Shown: positions 26,001 through 38,586 of the stretch, piece by piece | Numbering within the stretch: position 1 is the first letter of the stretch | Layout: the number at the start of each line of letters is the position of its first letter | Assembly (NCBI GenBank): GCA_009869945.1 | Contig: WIXG01000049.1 | Span: 62,001 to 126,000 of the forward strand | DNA length: 64,000 bases | Direction of reading: 5' to 3' | Origin: Mesaphorura yosii | Lineage: Eukaryota; Arthropoda; Collembola; Poduromorpha; Tullbergiidae | Translations under genes and position numbers: made by a program | Notes under the pieces: model-generated | Database searches by the model: none | What the model was told of the DNA's origin: nothing | What the model saw: the letters and a program-made list of their open reading frames with translations, nothing else

Positions 26001-29000
26001 CACTGCACGCACAAAACGCAATACACAAATACACTGAACGTGAACGCGAGAGCTGGAAAGGGTGATGTAATAATTTATAGGCACACAAACCATCTCTCCA
26101 TCTGTATCTCTGCTCTACTCTGCGTGCTGAGGTTCGGTTGTTTGGGGTCTAAACCCCGAAAGTCCATTTGCTAGACTGTCTGAGAGCGCGACTGCTATTG
26201 TGCCGTATTTTCGTATTTTCCTGCCTTGCCATGAGCCTTGCTCCACTCACACAAATTGAATTTACATACAATACACCGTGCCGTGGCCGTGTTAGTAAAA
26301 AGAAAGTGAGCCTCAACTTACCTCCAGGACGGTACTCGATTCCACCTTCGGAGAAGCAAATGTATTTGGTAAATGTACCTGTAAATTAATTCCAACAAGA
26401 AATTAATCAACACAGTAAATGCAAATAGAGTAAGTTGTAGAGCACATGTGAGTTGAAGCTTCTATTATTTTTGAATTGAATTGGCGCGTAGTGGTGCAAA
26501 GAGTGAACAGGAAAAGCAGAATGAACTAATGAACGTAGAAATTGGCGTTAGTAGTAGTGAAGTAAAATTGATTTAGAGTGAATTAACTGTAGGTCAAACT
26601 AAAGCAAAATATTATAATATATATAAGAACCATCTGAGTTTCTTATCAGTCACGAATGAGGAAGAATGGCTAAGCGAAATTTTCCAATTAATCCGCAGTC
26701 TGATATCAGGAAGTACTTCAAGTCTGATACGAGCGACAAGGAAGCGGAGAAACCAGCAAGGTTAGAAATCAAATGTAAAGAATAGTATTTCAATGTACCG
26801 AAACTGATTATGTGCAAGTTAGTTATGTTAAGTGGTTTGCAATTTCAGGCAAGTCATTCATTGACTCCGACTCCGGCTTTGTTGGTACTCATTATCAAAA
26901 GTGCCAGAATTAGTACACCTGTTCAAAATGTGAGAAGAGTGGAACCTTAATCGAGATTAGATCGCACTGCCAAAGCTGCTACCCTGAAATTCGTGAATAT
27001 CACCGTAAGATGAGAAAGAAGAACTGGGAGGGCAACCGACAACGGCATATGGATTGGGACAACAAGAGGACACAAAAAGCTAAAGAATCAGGACAAATGT
27101 TAAATGAAAATGGAGAAATTTGGAAAAACCAATACAAGTATTGTGACCGAAGATTTCATGAACTTATATCCCTTCAAAGATATGAAGGATTGCATAAGAC
27201 GTGAGTCTTGCAATCCTTCTGCCCGATTCGTAATTAATAGGAATAATGGAGAACTTTATAACTATATTCATTATTAGGCGTGGAACAGCACGCGCTTCTG
27301 ATTTCTTTGCTACGATGGATGACTTGGGAGACTTGGAAAATCCAGGTTCACAACGCACAGATCCAAGTTCGGACGGAGCAATGAATTCGCAAAAACTGAA
27401 ACTGGAAGAAATCATTTCTATTTAGATCGAACAAGTTTCTACCGTCTACTTCGTCGTCATTGTTGATAAAATAGCCTCAACGATTGGACTGAAAGACTTC
27501 CTAGCAGAGAACATTACAAACCCGGCGTGTGAAGTTTTGTTTTACATTGGGAAAAGAGCGTTATGCTCACAATATTGAGAAAGACCATGTCCACAGGGGA
27601 CTAGGAAGTGCAATCCTTAAAGCTTGCAGTGGTGGTGACAAAATTTCATTCGAGGTCACAAGACATCAACACCAGAGCAGAGAATCAATGGCAGCTGAAG
27701 AAGCGTGGTTCCAGGTATTCCTTGTATTTATAGTCCATTTCAATGACTCTGGCAGTTTTCAGTTTTCCGGTCACCATACACTTTAAATTCCCCCCCCCCC
27801 CAAATTCCATTGGTGAGAACAGCTTAAATTTTTGTAAATCCAAGTCTTAGCTGTACTTTAAGCTTAACTGTCCTCACCAAAGGAAATTAAGCTGTTGATT
27901 TGTTGTAAAAACTGAAAACTGCCAGAGTCATTGAAATAAACTATAATACCAGTTACAAATTAATTAATTCGGTCCAACTTTCTAAAACTATGATTCGCTT
28001 CTACTTGTTCCGAAAATGGTGAAATAATCAGTCTAAAAGTTCAAAGTGGGTATGCATCAATGAAAAATTTGAAAAACTGGCAGCAGCAAAGGGCTTAACA
28101 CCTTCAGCTCGACACGACGCAAGAAGCAAGATTGGAAATTCCTCTTATTTGCTATTGAAGTATCAGAGGTTCCTGCCCAAAAACACACAATGCAGATAAG
28201 AAGCGAGCGTGCTTCGTCAATCTGCATTACGATGAAAAGAATGTTGTTCCATTTCTCACACTAACTTTACCATTCTTTAAACCTACAATTGTTTTCAGAA
28301 TCTGTTTGCTGTTAAACTAAACCTAAATTAAATAAAAAACTAAACTGACCAGACGGATCCCTCCACGCTCGACCACGGATCGGACCTTTCTTCCCGGTCA
28401 CGGGGATGATTATGTCCTCAGCCTCGTCGAATTCACTATCACCAACTGCACTATCACTTGAAGCGGTTAAACTTGGGGTAGTGTTGTTGTTGTTATTGTT
28501 GTGGGAGGCGTTTGTCGTGCTGGAATCGTCGTCTAAACTGGCTGGAGTTGCGGCTGCGGCAACTGCAGCGGGGGATTCGCTGGGCGCTGACGCTGATCCA
28601 GTCTTCGCGCCACCGACACTAACTTCGGTCGCAGTCGATGCAGCGCCACCGCTGTTGGTGGTGCTTGCACTGATTGCCGGTGTCGAAGTCGGTGGGAGTG
28701 ACGTGGACGTAGTTGAGGACGAGATTGTGCTCAAAACAGCGCAGTGGCTCGTCTTTCCGCTTCCGGTGCCGCTGATCACGAGCTTCGGGACCTTGCTCTT
28801 GGGAGTAGTCGACGGAGAAGTGTTGGGCTTTTCTCTCTCCTTCACTTTGCTCGGGGTGGTCGCTGCCGTCGAGGTGCCGGACGACGAACTGGGCTCTTTT
28901 GAGTCTCTGTCTTTGTTTGCCGCAGCGCCCGCTGATGAACTCGTCAAGACTTTATTCGCAGCGGCCGCCGCGATGCGCTGTCTCTTTTCCTCCAATGCAA

Positions 29001-29328
29001 TCTTCAGCTTGGCCGACGCGGGACTGCCGATTGTTATGCGGGTTGGAGTGGTTGAGGCTGAGTTGCTGTGGCCGGGGCTTGTTGCTGACGTGCTTCTTCC
29101 GGCTCCGCCGCCGCTCTTCGTGCCAGGGCTCTTTGGGTTGCTCGCATGCGCTGACGACTTATGACCGATGCTTCGAGCGCCATCATTCTTCGAAGATGCC
29201 GGGCTTCTGACGTTGTTGGTCGCACCCGTGCCCGACCCCGAACTTGCTCCTGCACTGGCGCTATTCCCTGTCGCGGTTCCAGAAGCTGTGGAAGTATCCT
29301 TGGGGCCATCTGAAGTCATTGAAGTCAT
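8019..29328 (-). CDS. Gug: Atrophin / Grunge (RERE-like) transcriptional co-repressor
   Basis: Twenty minus-strand exons: 29328-28350, 26378-26322, 19136-19066, 14673-14620, 14515-14455, 14374-14281, 14217-14090, 14002-13974, 13567-13417, 13253-13186, 13111-13013, 12895-12673, 12573-12478, 12290-12100, 11842-11618, 11546-8891, 8810-8712, 8623-8466, 8389-8259, 8079-8019. They sum to 5631 nt (1876 residues) with all phases consistent. Residues 1-326 are a Ser/Thr/Ala-rich leader, followed by BAH (about 327-481), ELM2 (about 482-560), SANT (about 590-638) and a GATA-type zinc finger with Cys697, 700, 719 and 722. A His-rich stretch and an Arg/Asp/Glu repeat precede the atrophin signature [20 protein letters not shown] near 1470; [17 protein letters not shown] ends at about 1813. 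The family acts in the nucleus as a co-repressor for nuclear receptors and patterning factors, recruiting histone-modifying enzymes. An in-frame TAA 12 bases upstream fixes the start. The least certain joins are the GTCAGT donor at 28349 and the GAAG acceptor before 12290. Confidence 0.93.
14674..19065 (-). other. Gug: Atrophin intron 3 (4.4 kb), no gene seen
   Basis: This intron separates the exon encoding residues about 346-369 of the BAH domain (19136-19066) from the next exon (14673-14620). The donor is GTAAGTTTT and the acceptor ends CTTGCAG. Several overlapping small open frames on both strands around 16.1-17.0 kb and 18.5-19.0 kb have compositions mirroring short reiterated words and no recognisable domain. 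I see no RNA gene. Confidence 0.7.
19137..26321 (-). other. Gug: Atrophin intron 2 (7.2 kb), no gene seen
   Basis: The largest intron of the gene lies inside the BAH coding region, between a 57-nt exon (26378-26322) and a 71-nt exon (19136-19066). It begins GTAAGTTGAG and ends with a pyrimidine tract and TTTCAG. The interior is full of short reiterations, for example CCAAGC repeats near 25,922-25,945 and GGCAT repeats near 21,966. No transposon, RNA gene or convincing coding frame was found. Given its length it may hold regulatory elements. Confidence 0.7.
27714..27950. repeat. Fold-back (MITE-like) inverted repeat
   Basis: The arm at 27729-27766 (TATAGTCCATTTCAATGACT onward) is matched in inverted orientation by 27907-27945 with only a few mismatches. 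The outermost bases GGTATT (27715) and AATACC (27945-27950) also pair. A second inner pair, around 27803-27829 and 27863-27888, contains TTGGTGAGAACAG and CTGTCCTCACCAA. Together they could fold into one long interrupted hairpin. I could not identify a clear target-site duplication. It sits among the coding fragments of the decayed zinc-finger gene, so it may be part of that element or a later insertion. Confidence 0.7.
27790..27801. repeat. Poly-C run (12 C)
   Basis: A homopolymer of 12 consecutive C lies in the left half of the fold-back repeat. It interrupts the pairing of the hairpin and is a likely site of length variation or sequencing error. Confidence 0.9.
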
Positions 29329-30689
29329 AATGCGTCGTAGTTACTTCAATACCGAAAAGGAGTTTGGATGCTGATTGTGTTAGGAAGGAAATGGAAATGA
29401 ACGCTTTGAGTTTTGTGCTTGTGCTTTTGCTTCTTCTGCAGACGACGTTGATGCTGGTCGGAATCGGAACTTTGTCTTGAACTTTCTCGATCTCAAACAC
29501 GAGCAGTCTACCTTCACTCATTTATACTCAAAATGTTGCGAGTTAATAATTGGGTTTTAAAACTTGGTCTTGGTGACTTTTCTTTGATAAAGTCAACCGC
29601 ACACAGCACAATCACAAAAGAGGTGGAAGTCGAGTCGACGAGACGATGACAGAAGAGAAGTTCAACAGAGTTCTGCGTCGCGCTGCTGCTCGAATAATCA
29701 AATCATCACACAATACACATAAACAAACGCGACCGACTTGGTACTATTGATTCTACGCTTTTTTACGCTTCATTTTCACGTACGGGAAACTTTCATACAC
29801 AAAGCAGCCAAGTCGCAGTCACCGAACACAAAGTCCTCAGGAACTAATCGCTGCTCGCACAACTTTCAAACAACTTCTGAGTTTTGATGATGCCAATGCC
29901 CAAAATTCACAGTTCAATCGTCTTTTGTTTTACTGCAGCGGCGGCGTCACGTAAATGAGTTTCGGATTCCTGAAAAAAATTAAAACGCACCAGTTTAGTT
30001 ACAAATTACTGAAATTACATAATAAATGCATTAGAATAAGAATACAAGATTCGGATTAGAGATTAAGAAAAGAAACGCACCACACCAAAGCAAATCAAAG
30101 CAAAAGCCATGCAGCTGCAACTGCTCTAACAAGATAACAAGCGATCGCCATCACCATCGCCCTCGCGATCTCGTGCTGGTATCAAATTAGTATTATCTGA
30201 CTGAGATTCACTTCAACAACAGTCCGTCATTCGTTTCAAGTCAACATCAATTCAAGAAACATGTCAGTTTCGAGTAGAAATACGAATACGAGTACAAATG
30301 TACAACTGACACAGAACACTTTATTACTGTTATGCTATATGATGCCATTGTTAAGTTACAAGCCTCGACTCGACTCGACTCCACACGCTCGCGCTCCACT
30401 TCTGCCAAAATCTATGTTTATGGTGCTCATTGTCCATTTTTTGTGTTTCATTCTCGGACGCACAACATGCCGTCAATTTGAATGAAGCAATGAATTTATT
30501 ACAGTCGAATCTCATCACCAACATTTTTAAGCCAGCACAGTGCTCTGTGCTTGTACGCGCACTTGTGACGTAAGATCATCCACATGCCAGCAATGCCGGG
30601 CCTTGGGAGTGCCACGTATAATGCATTAAGTATTGCGTAAACTCCTTCATAAACGATCATTATTCACTATTCACCGTGCTACGCGTTAT

Positions 30690-30719
30690 ATCATCATCGT
30701 CATCATCATCAACATCATT
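30690..30719. repeat. Imperfect (ATC)n microsatellite
   Basis: Ten trinucleotide units, mostly ATC with single variants (GTC, AAC). Confidence 0.85.
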
Positions 30720-32035
30720 GTCAAAATTTTTAATGTAAAAATTCGCAATCGCAATCTGTGTGTTTATCCTCTTTTATCTCATCTCTCGTCTGCTCGAGTC
30801 TCGACTCAAGTCGCGTTTGCGATGCATTGCCTGTATTAATGACTGTTTACCATTATCAGATTAATATCACAATGCATTCTCTCTCGCATAGCCTTAAACC
30901 AAATGGCAACGGCAACAGCAAATGTATTCAAATTAGGCAGACGAGATTAGAACTTTCAAGCAGCCAGAAATCCAAAGCAAATACTTCAAACGCAAGTAAA
31001 TTACTGTATCGGTTATCTGCATTGATTCGTTGATAAGATGCAAGATGCTCTCTAGCAATTCTGATAGCAGTAAACAAAGCGGTACGTAATTAAGCAGTGT
31101 CCTCTAATTTGACATGAATAATTTTCTACGCCAACCACGAATGGGTTCATCTAAGAAGTTTCTTGTTCGTGCGTCGTGCCGTGAACTGCTGCTTTTATAA
31201 GTATTGCAGTGGCCTGCATTGCGAGAGCAGCAAACGGAGCAGAGGACAAGACAGGATACAGCAGCGGTGTAGCTGAAGAGAAGCTTGGTGAGCTTGGCTG
31301 CTGGCTCCCTAGACCCCAAACTTATTACCGAGTATTATGTATGCATCAAAGCAACTCTCACAATTCACAACTTTTCCATTTTCCACGTTCGCGTTTTTAT
31401 TTCATCTTTCCTCATCGCTACTGGCTGCTGCTGAAAGATCTGCATCCTGGCCTGGCATCTTGGAGTAATTCTTTCCTTTAATGCATCAAAACACAATTTT
31501 CTCCCTTTTTATTACGCACTTGAATTCTAACACAAAAATTCCTGAGGCTTCATCACCGCAAATTATTGTACAAATACAACACAAATAAGAATACGCAATA
31601 CAAACAGCGGCGAGAAGTCAAGTCATTAACATGGCAAGGCAACGGAACGGAAACCATCTCGACTCGATCTTGGACCCGTCTCATCAAAGTGTCATCAATA
31701 AACGCAACGTACTCGCATGCCAGGCCAGGTCGGCGTCAGATGACGATCATCAAGCCCAAGTTGCCAAAGTGCCAGTGCCAGCCAAGCTTCAGTTTCAATT
31801 CATCTCTGTTTCTCCTCCTGCTGCTTTAAAACTGTTAACTCTCGTCGTTGTTTCGTGCTGCCTTTCATGTATGTGTTTGAGGCAATCTATTTCTCATGAC
31901 AAATGCACATTGTGTTCTGTTCCTGGCTTTATGGTGCATTAGAGCCTTCACTGTAAATACGGCGCATAAAATACGACCGACCGATGAAGACCCAAATGAA
32001 ATCCAACCCTAAACAAGGCAGACAGACGCGTTAAA

Positions 32036-32132
32036 GCAGGGCCCGATTCACCCGAACTTCGGCGGAGTGGAGGGCCGCTGCGGTGCCAAAGCTAAAGCCA
32101 AGCGAGGGCCCAGCGCCCGCGCCATGACCCAC
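32036..32132. other. GC-rich islet in AT-rich surroundings
   Basis: A stretch of about 100 bases has markedly higher G+C than its flanks, with many CpG and GGGCCC-type words. It includes two GGGCCC sites, near 32,040 and 32,107. On the minus strand a short frame opens with an ATG near 32,125 and closes after about 27 codons, so a protein is not supported. A promoter-like islet or a fragment of a mobile element are both possible. Confidence 0.4.
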
Positions 32133-35100
32133 GAATGGTTCGTGTGCATTGTCTAATGTCTATTGTACACTTTACACAATTATTGCACGCTCCGTTTTAT
32201 CCGTATGTCCGTATTCGTATTACTTTATACTTTTGTATTGTAGCATGTTTAAGTTCTCTTTCTCTCTGTCGAGTCGAGCAATAGCAGCAATACGGAGCTG
32301 GACTGGAAATGAAGCAGTGTTGAATTCTCCCCTTCATTTCTTATTTCCCGGTGCATCGCGTCATACCAATTCCAAGTACAAGCAGTGCAAGTTTTAGTGC
32401 GAGTTTCTATTTCCAATAATAATATATCCCATGCCATGCCATGCCGTGCCTCCTCTGTATTCTGTATCTCTTTCGGGTCTTGGCTTGGCTTAGACTCCAA
32501 GCAGCAGTCCTCCATAGACTTTGGCTATGAAAACCAAAAATTCTCATTCTCAGACTCGCAGATCGAGTTCTTATTGATCTGGTGGCTTCCGTACCGTGCT
32601 CGCAAGCATTGGGCGAGCGAAACGAATAACGAATACAAATACGCCGGAGCACGGGACGGATACGGAGCGGGAGTTTGGTGGTGTGAGTAATGGCAAAGCA
32701 ATAAAAATGCACGAGAATGAACTTTTTTGTTCTAAATCTTGTTTCCGAGAAAGATTTGAGTGTGTTTCGAGGATCATCAACAAAAGATCAACACCAACAC
32801 GAGCGTAAAAGCATACAAGAACAGGAAACTGAAGCTGGAAGAGGGAGTGTGGAAGAGAAATGGACCCAATTCGGGTGGTTCGAGGTGCAGGCGTCTTTGA
32901 GCAGTGCGGTGCAAGTGCATACGTATTGCATGAATGACATGAAACAGTTTTGACAATGACGAGACGAGAGAGACAACTCGAGCACGCATGGTATGCAAAA
33001 TGGCAATGGCAAGTGAGACAGTTGAGCAGTTCAGCTGAGGCTGAGGGCGTGAACCCATTCTTTTCATGTACACACTTTGCACGACGAGGACAGGATTAAG
33101 ATCGGCAAGGCAATGTTTGCTTTTAACGTGTACGTTTATGGTCAACGATGGCAGCATTTCAGAAGCAATTAAGTTGAATAATGAAGTACACAGATCATGT
33201 AATTATTAAATGCTAATCTTGGCCAAGCATCTGCTTCGCAGTCGCTAAGGCCGCAAAGCAGATTCTTAGATTTGCGAATGCCACGCACGTCTCGCTCTTC
33301 TCTGTGCTCACAATTGGCAATTTCCTAAACTCAAATGTGCACCTTATCTGCCGTGGTCTCTTGTGTTCGCGTAGTTGCGTACTTACGTCTTGCAAGACCA
33401 AAGTTTAATTTACTTCTTGAACTTGTGTCTGTGTGCAGTCCGCGCTGCACTACACGGGCACTGCGCTGTTGTTGTAACCAGTAACAAGACGTGAGAACAA
33501 ATCGTCTCGTCCATCTTTCTTTTTACATCTTTTTACGGCACGGTACGGTACAAACACAAGAGACTTGCTATTTAATTCTTTCGAGAGCAGAGCAGAGAAG
33601 CACACTTGAAAGTTCTCGCACTGCACAAATGACACGGCAAGAAAAGAAACCCGAGTCGAGGTCTTCAAGAGATGTAATATTATTATGGTTGGAGCATCTT
33701 TATGTCTACGCACATCCTCAACCTTTGCCTTTGCTTTGCGTTCATCTCCGCCTGCATTCGCATTCGCACTCCTTCAGAGAAGAGATTCCAGCCACAGATG
33801 CCTTTTTATGACCAGCGAACATCACGGCAACGTAAAATTTAATAGGAAACATAAAACGAGTCCAGAAATATGGTCGTGGGTTTTTTATTGTTTACTAATA
33901 ACACAATTAAACGCAAATTCAACACGGCGCAGCGCAACGTGCGAAAGGAACTTGATTAATAATCCTGCTTGGCATGGCACGGAGTACGGAGAGTCTCGTT
34001 CTTTTATCTCTGAGGTTCGGTCCCTTGCCTGCCTGCACTCCGTCGTAATGATTTTGTGTCTTTCTTTTCCATTGTTCAATGCTCAGCTGCGTACATAATT
34101 TTTCCGTGCCTCAGCAGCGTTTAATTACCGAGGAGCAAATCAACCAACCAAAAACCCCAAACGCAAGGCAAACGTGCAGGCACAACCAAAAACGAAAAAC
34201 GCATTATCACGTCCGAGCTGACGCTGCAGCTCACGCTCATATCCTCCGACCGAGTCCAAGTCACAACGCTACGCGATACAACACAAATCATGTTGAGCCT
34301 ACGTGCTAAATGCCTTGACATGACCTTTCATCGCCGTAATGACAATTTTATGATGCGTTCGAACTCGAACGAACTTTGTGTCTTTGCCTTTGCCTTCTCA
34401 GAAGCTGCTTGGCACGAAATTGGACCACATTGTCCCAGTTCTACAGAAAATACTTCACATTCACATTTGACGATGGGCTTCGAAGAGCTTTGGTTCTTGG
34501 TTTGTTTCCTTCAGGCTAATTATACTGGCCCTGCCTTTGCCTTTCTGCCTCATTCATTCTGCTGCTGCAGCCTGTGAAGTGAATTCCTTTCGGGAACTTG
34601 ATTTTATTTGATGCGACTTTTGTTAAGTTGAAACTTTTAAATCTCTTTTCCGTTCCTGTCCTGCCTTTGGTCGTGGTTTGAGTTTGAAGGCTGACGACAA
34701 TAAATAAGGAAAATGTTGATAAACACAAAACTTTTCAAAGATGTGAGAACGACTCACTTTGAAAACAATATGACGATGACATATTTATGATATGATATAC
34801 AACCAGGATACTGCACGACTACCGCGAGGCCGGGCCACTCAACTCCACATAATGCAGGAAAGCTTAGCAAAGAGCAGTAAACGAGGAGCCGAAGCCGAGC
34901 TAAATTATGTCATCAGTCATCAATGTGTCAATATAAAAGCAAGCACGGAGGAGATAAATTAGAAGATTTTGGGCAAGATTTGAGGCTAAGATACGAGCGG
35001 ACTCAAATTGAAGCTTGCACTTGACTGTGTCTCGACTTGAGTCTCTCTCGTTTTATCACCGTAATTTTTTGCACTCTTTGAAGCCAAGCTCCACCTTATC

Positions 35101-35576
35101 AGGCAATTACGCGTAATTTTGTATCATGCATTCACTCGACTAAGACGTGCTGCGGTGCGGTGCATATTCGCCACTCGCGAACGTCGCACTTTGAGCGTAT
35201 TGCGTGCAAAACAACATTACACACGTAGGGTACATGAAAAGCAGCGAGCAGCGGCAGCTCGAGTTAATGCCTAATGCATAATAATGAATAAAATTTAGAG
35301 CTTTTGCTGCGCTGGGCTTTTATCTTGAATCGCAATGCCTGTCCCCGGATGCCCACCGTAAAACACGAGCCAAGTGCAATGCAGTCCCGTCCAGGAGTCG
35401 TTAATTTTGTTAGGCCTACAAAATGCCTAAATGCATTTTATTGCCGAGGTTAAGAAATATGAAGTGTTCACAGCTTGACAAGTCTGCATCGCAGTCGCGA
35501 GCCGCGCGACTCTGGTCAGGCCAGGGCAGGGCAGGGCCTTTGTGCTAATAAATGATAACTAAAGCAATTCTCGTAC

Positions 35577-35628
35577 CTCGGCCAATAATAAACCCATTTT
35601 GCCATTTTCTAGTGCCCACTGCGCTGCA
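35577..35628 (-). other. Possible 52-nt spliced exon, perhaps non-coding leader
   Basis: On the minus strand a good acceptor (CTCACTCCTCACAG) precedes 35628 and a good donor (GAG then GTACGAG) follows 35577. All three frames were looked at; two stay open and none resembles a known domain. Its position upstream of atrophin on the same strand makes an alternative leader exon conceivable, but such splice-site pairs also arise by chance. Confidence 0.2.
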
Positions 35629-38561
35629 CTGTGAGGAGTGAGTTTTGAAAACGAAAAGAGTTTTACTTTATGTTTATTACACGCTTTACTACATAGCTTA
35701 CATGTATTTTGGCAATCGCAATGGCATGCCATTCGAAAACCGCATATTCTATGCCTAACCATGGCTCAGCGGCTTAGGCTGGCTGCATGCAAGCGTCTGC
35801 GTCGAACTGCAATGCAATTTGACTAGGAACTACGAAAGCAGTCGTCGGCTGTTTCTGTTTCCATTTCATCTTCTCTTCTCATATCACTTAATAAATACAC
35901 ATGGCACAAATTATAATGGCAATGGGAAGAAATTGCACGCTATGCCATGCCGCGAACCGCGCGCGAAGCATTGACTAAATATTGTTCTGTGCCTCTGCCT
36001 TCGCGAGTGTTGAGTATAAAGCCATTTTTCATACGTGTTCAGTGCTCTGCCCGTACCGTTCATCACCCAGCATAACATGCCAACTATGCACTTAGGGCTC
36101 GGCTCAGGGCTCAGTCATGGCATGATTTTAAAATAATGATGAGAAAAATTATATGAACAATGCTAACGCTACACTGCGACATGTTTTATACTTTTGCTTT
36201 GTTGTGTGCCTAATGCCTTAATGCTTGTACGAGCATGTGTCCGTGTCCACTACGAAGCTAAAGACAAGCCACCAACACGCCAAAAAAGGCCGAAACGGGC
36301 CATCGACGCTGCATAAATGGGCTGATCACCGCCAAATGCATCGTCTTGTCCCAGAAACGCCAAAAGTGAGGGAGAACGCAGGAATTCGCGCTTTGTGCTA
36401 TTTCATAAAATGCAAGTGCAAGTACGCAAACACGCAAAATCGCGCACGCGTACCGTGGATGGCGAATCTTTTTTACATTTTGCATTTCGCAGAGACAAAT
36501 TATTTATAAGTGTTCAAGTGAATTGGCATTTGGCATGAACATGTGTACCACTTCGCATTTGCTTGAGCTTTGAGCATTAGCCTTCAGACTGAAAGAGGCT
36601 CAGCCTTGCTTTCCTTTCTCATTATCTCAATTATTTACATGATTACAAGACCATTATGTTATGTAATGCGGTGTAATGTACGGCAATTGTGTGGAATTAA
36701 TTCCTGATTATTGTACAGCGGTGAAGAGCAAGAGCGGCACTGCACAGGATGAAAATGAAAACTTGATCTGATCCAATTTGAGTTGCCATTGCCGTTCAAT
36801 AGGAACACGAAACACGGCAGGCCAAGCCGTAGAACAGAACAACGAAAGCTACGCCGCGCCACAGTCAAGTCAAGCCAGGCAAGCAAGCCAAGCCATCGAC
36901 CCGTAAGTAATAACAATAATAGTGCTTTTGCTCTTGTAAGCTCGTTCCTCTCCCATGCTATTATGACGATGAATCAATTTCAAGACGACGTGGAGTAGAA
37001 GTGGCGTAGAAAGTGAACCCACGGCCCGCCGATGAACGATGATTTATACACGTACGACGTACACTTAACAGGCATCGACATCCAGCCAGCCAGCCCAGCC
37101 GTTGTCGATTCGGTTTTTACAGTTAACCATTTTTATTATTCAATTATTTGTATTTTCGTGTATCGTGTTTCTTTTCTGTTTTTGTTTACGATTGTTTTTG
37201 CACATCGCGGGTAACTGCACTCGGCCTCTGCCTTTGCGTCTGCCGATTTTCGCCATCGCAGTCCGCAAGTGGCAGACGCAGAGATGGTGGAGAATGAGAA
37301 TGAGAATAAAGAAATTGAAAGGTTTCTATTGTTTTAGACTCAATCATTGTCCAAATACGCTTCAGAGCCTCAAGTAGCACTCGAGTCTCTGTCTCTAAGC
37401 CTCTGCACTGCAGCTCAGCACGCGTTGAGCCTGGCCTGGTGAGGTCCGTCTTTGAACAGCCGTGGTCTAGTCGAGTTTGTGTCGTGTCTTCGTGTGTACA
37501 AACCATGAACACACGAACGCGCAAAGCAAAGCCTCACAAAACACGTCCACGTCCAAGTCTCGTCCACTTATGAACTCGAACTGTGAACAACACGGAGGCA
37601 CGGGCACAGTAGTCAAGTAAAGCACCGGAAGTTTGATAATCATGAAAAAATATGCGCTTGCCGCATGCAATGTGATCCAAATCCAAAGCAAGTCTTGTGT
37701 AGTGTAGTGAAGATGCTTATTTTGCTAATGAAATGATGCCTTCTGCCTCTGCCTTTTGTACCTCCACCGCAACGCAATGCACTATGATAGCAGCGATTAT
37801 GATTATGATTAAGTAAGCAATCGTCGGTCGCCAGCCGCCAGCATTCGTCACCTGCAGTTTGCAGAATTTAAATTAATCAATTCATAATAAAAATAATAAA
37901 TAATCATACTCATAATTTGCAATGTAGCGAATAATAACAATGATATTTGCAATGCAATAACGATTTGTAATCTTCAATAAGCCAAGCAAGTCATAAGTCG
38001 TAAGTCTCGTAAGCCACGTCGGCATTGTGTACGAGGTTTCTGCGGCACAAAGAAAATCTGAACTGCAATCTGCGCAAATTGTTATTGTTTACAAACACAA
38101 ACAGCGAGCATAATTTGTAGCAGTGAGTAATGCAATGCACTGCGAGCATTGTGTCGTGAATGGTGAATATTTTATTGCCGTTACTGTTCTACTGCCCCGA
38201 CACGGCTCACGGCAGCAATCGCAGTCGCAGTCTGATAAACCAATTCATAGCCTTGCATTTGAATCTTATGACTCGTCACTTGTCATGGCTTTGGCCCAAT
38301 AAAATCTGACTATTGCCTAATTCTTCGAGGGAGGTTTTTCGTTATCTTGAGTAGATTACCAGAAAGCTTAAGAAATATTTACTATGCAAGCAAAGTAATT
38401 AAATGATTTAAGGTTTATCCTCAATAGTTACAGTTCGTTGGAAAAATCATATTTATAATCTAGACTTAAGCACAATTTGCAATGTGGATGTTTAATAGCC
38501 CTGTCAAGGGAAACGTTCATAAAAATTATTGTGTATTTACTTTTCTGGGAATAAAAGCGGC

Positions 38562-38586
38562 TATTATTATTATTATTATTATTATA
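38562..38586. repeat. (ATT)n microsatellite
   Basis: About eight perfect TAT/ATT units in tandem. Confidence 0.95.

Larger units (their letters stand above)
26666..28260 (+). pseudogene. Decayed zinc-finger protein gene or transposable-element gene, antisense in atrophin intron 1
   Basis: Coding-looking pieces lie on the strand opposite to atrophin. An ATG at 26666 opens a 31-residue stretch ending at a GTTAG donor (26761). A possible next exon, 26849-27200, encodes Cys/His-rich sequence including [10 protein letters not shown], then [20 protein letters not shown], which look like worn C2H2-type fingers. It ends at a GTGAGT donor. A third piece from 27278 stays open to TAG at 27423, and further fragments follow at 27529-27715 and 28047-28199. 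Damage includes an in-frame TAG just before the first finger (after KCQN), a phase mismatch at the first junction, and frame changes further on. A fold-back repeat splits the later fragments. I do not recognise the family. Either a domesticated or transposon gene now dead, or a retained gene copy, would fit. Confidence 0.6.

Noticed and set aside
26130..26165. GGGGTCTAAACCCC palindrome
   Set aside because: Too short and isolated to support a terminator, RNA gene or element end.
32377..33157. Frames of 100-126 codons in the gene-free block
   Set aside because: Arg/Ser/Cys-rich translations without motifs, reflecting local word repeats; no coherent splice pattern.
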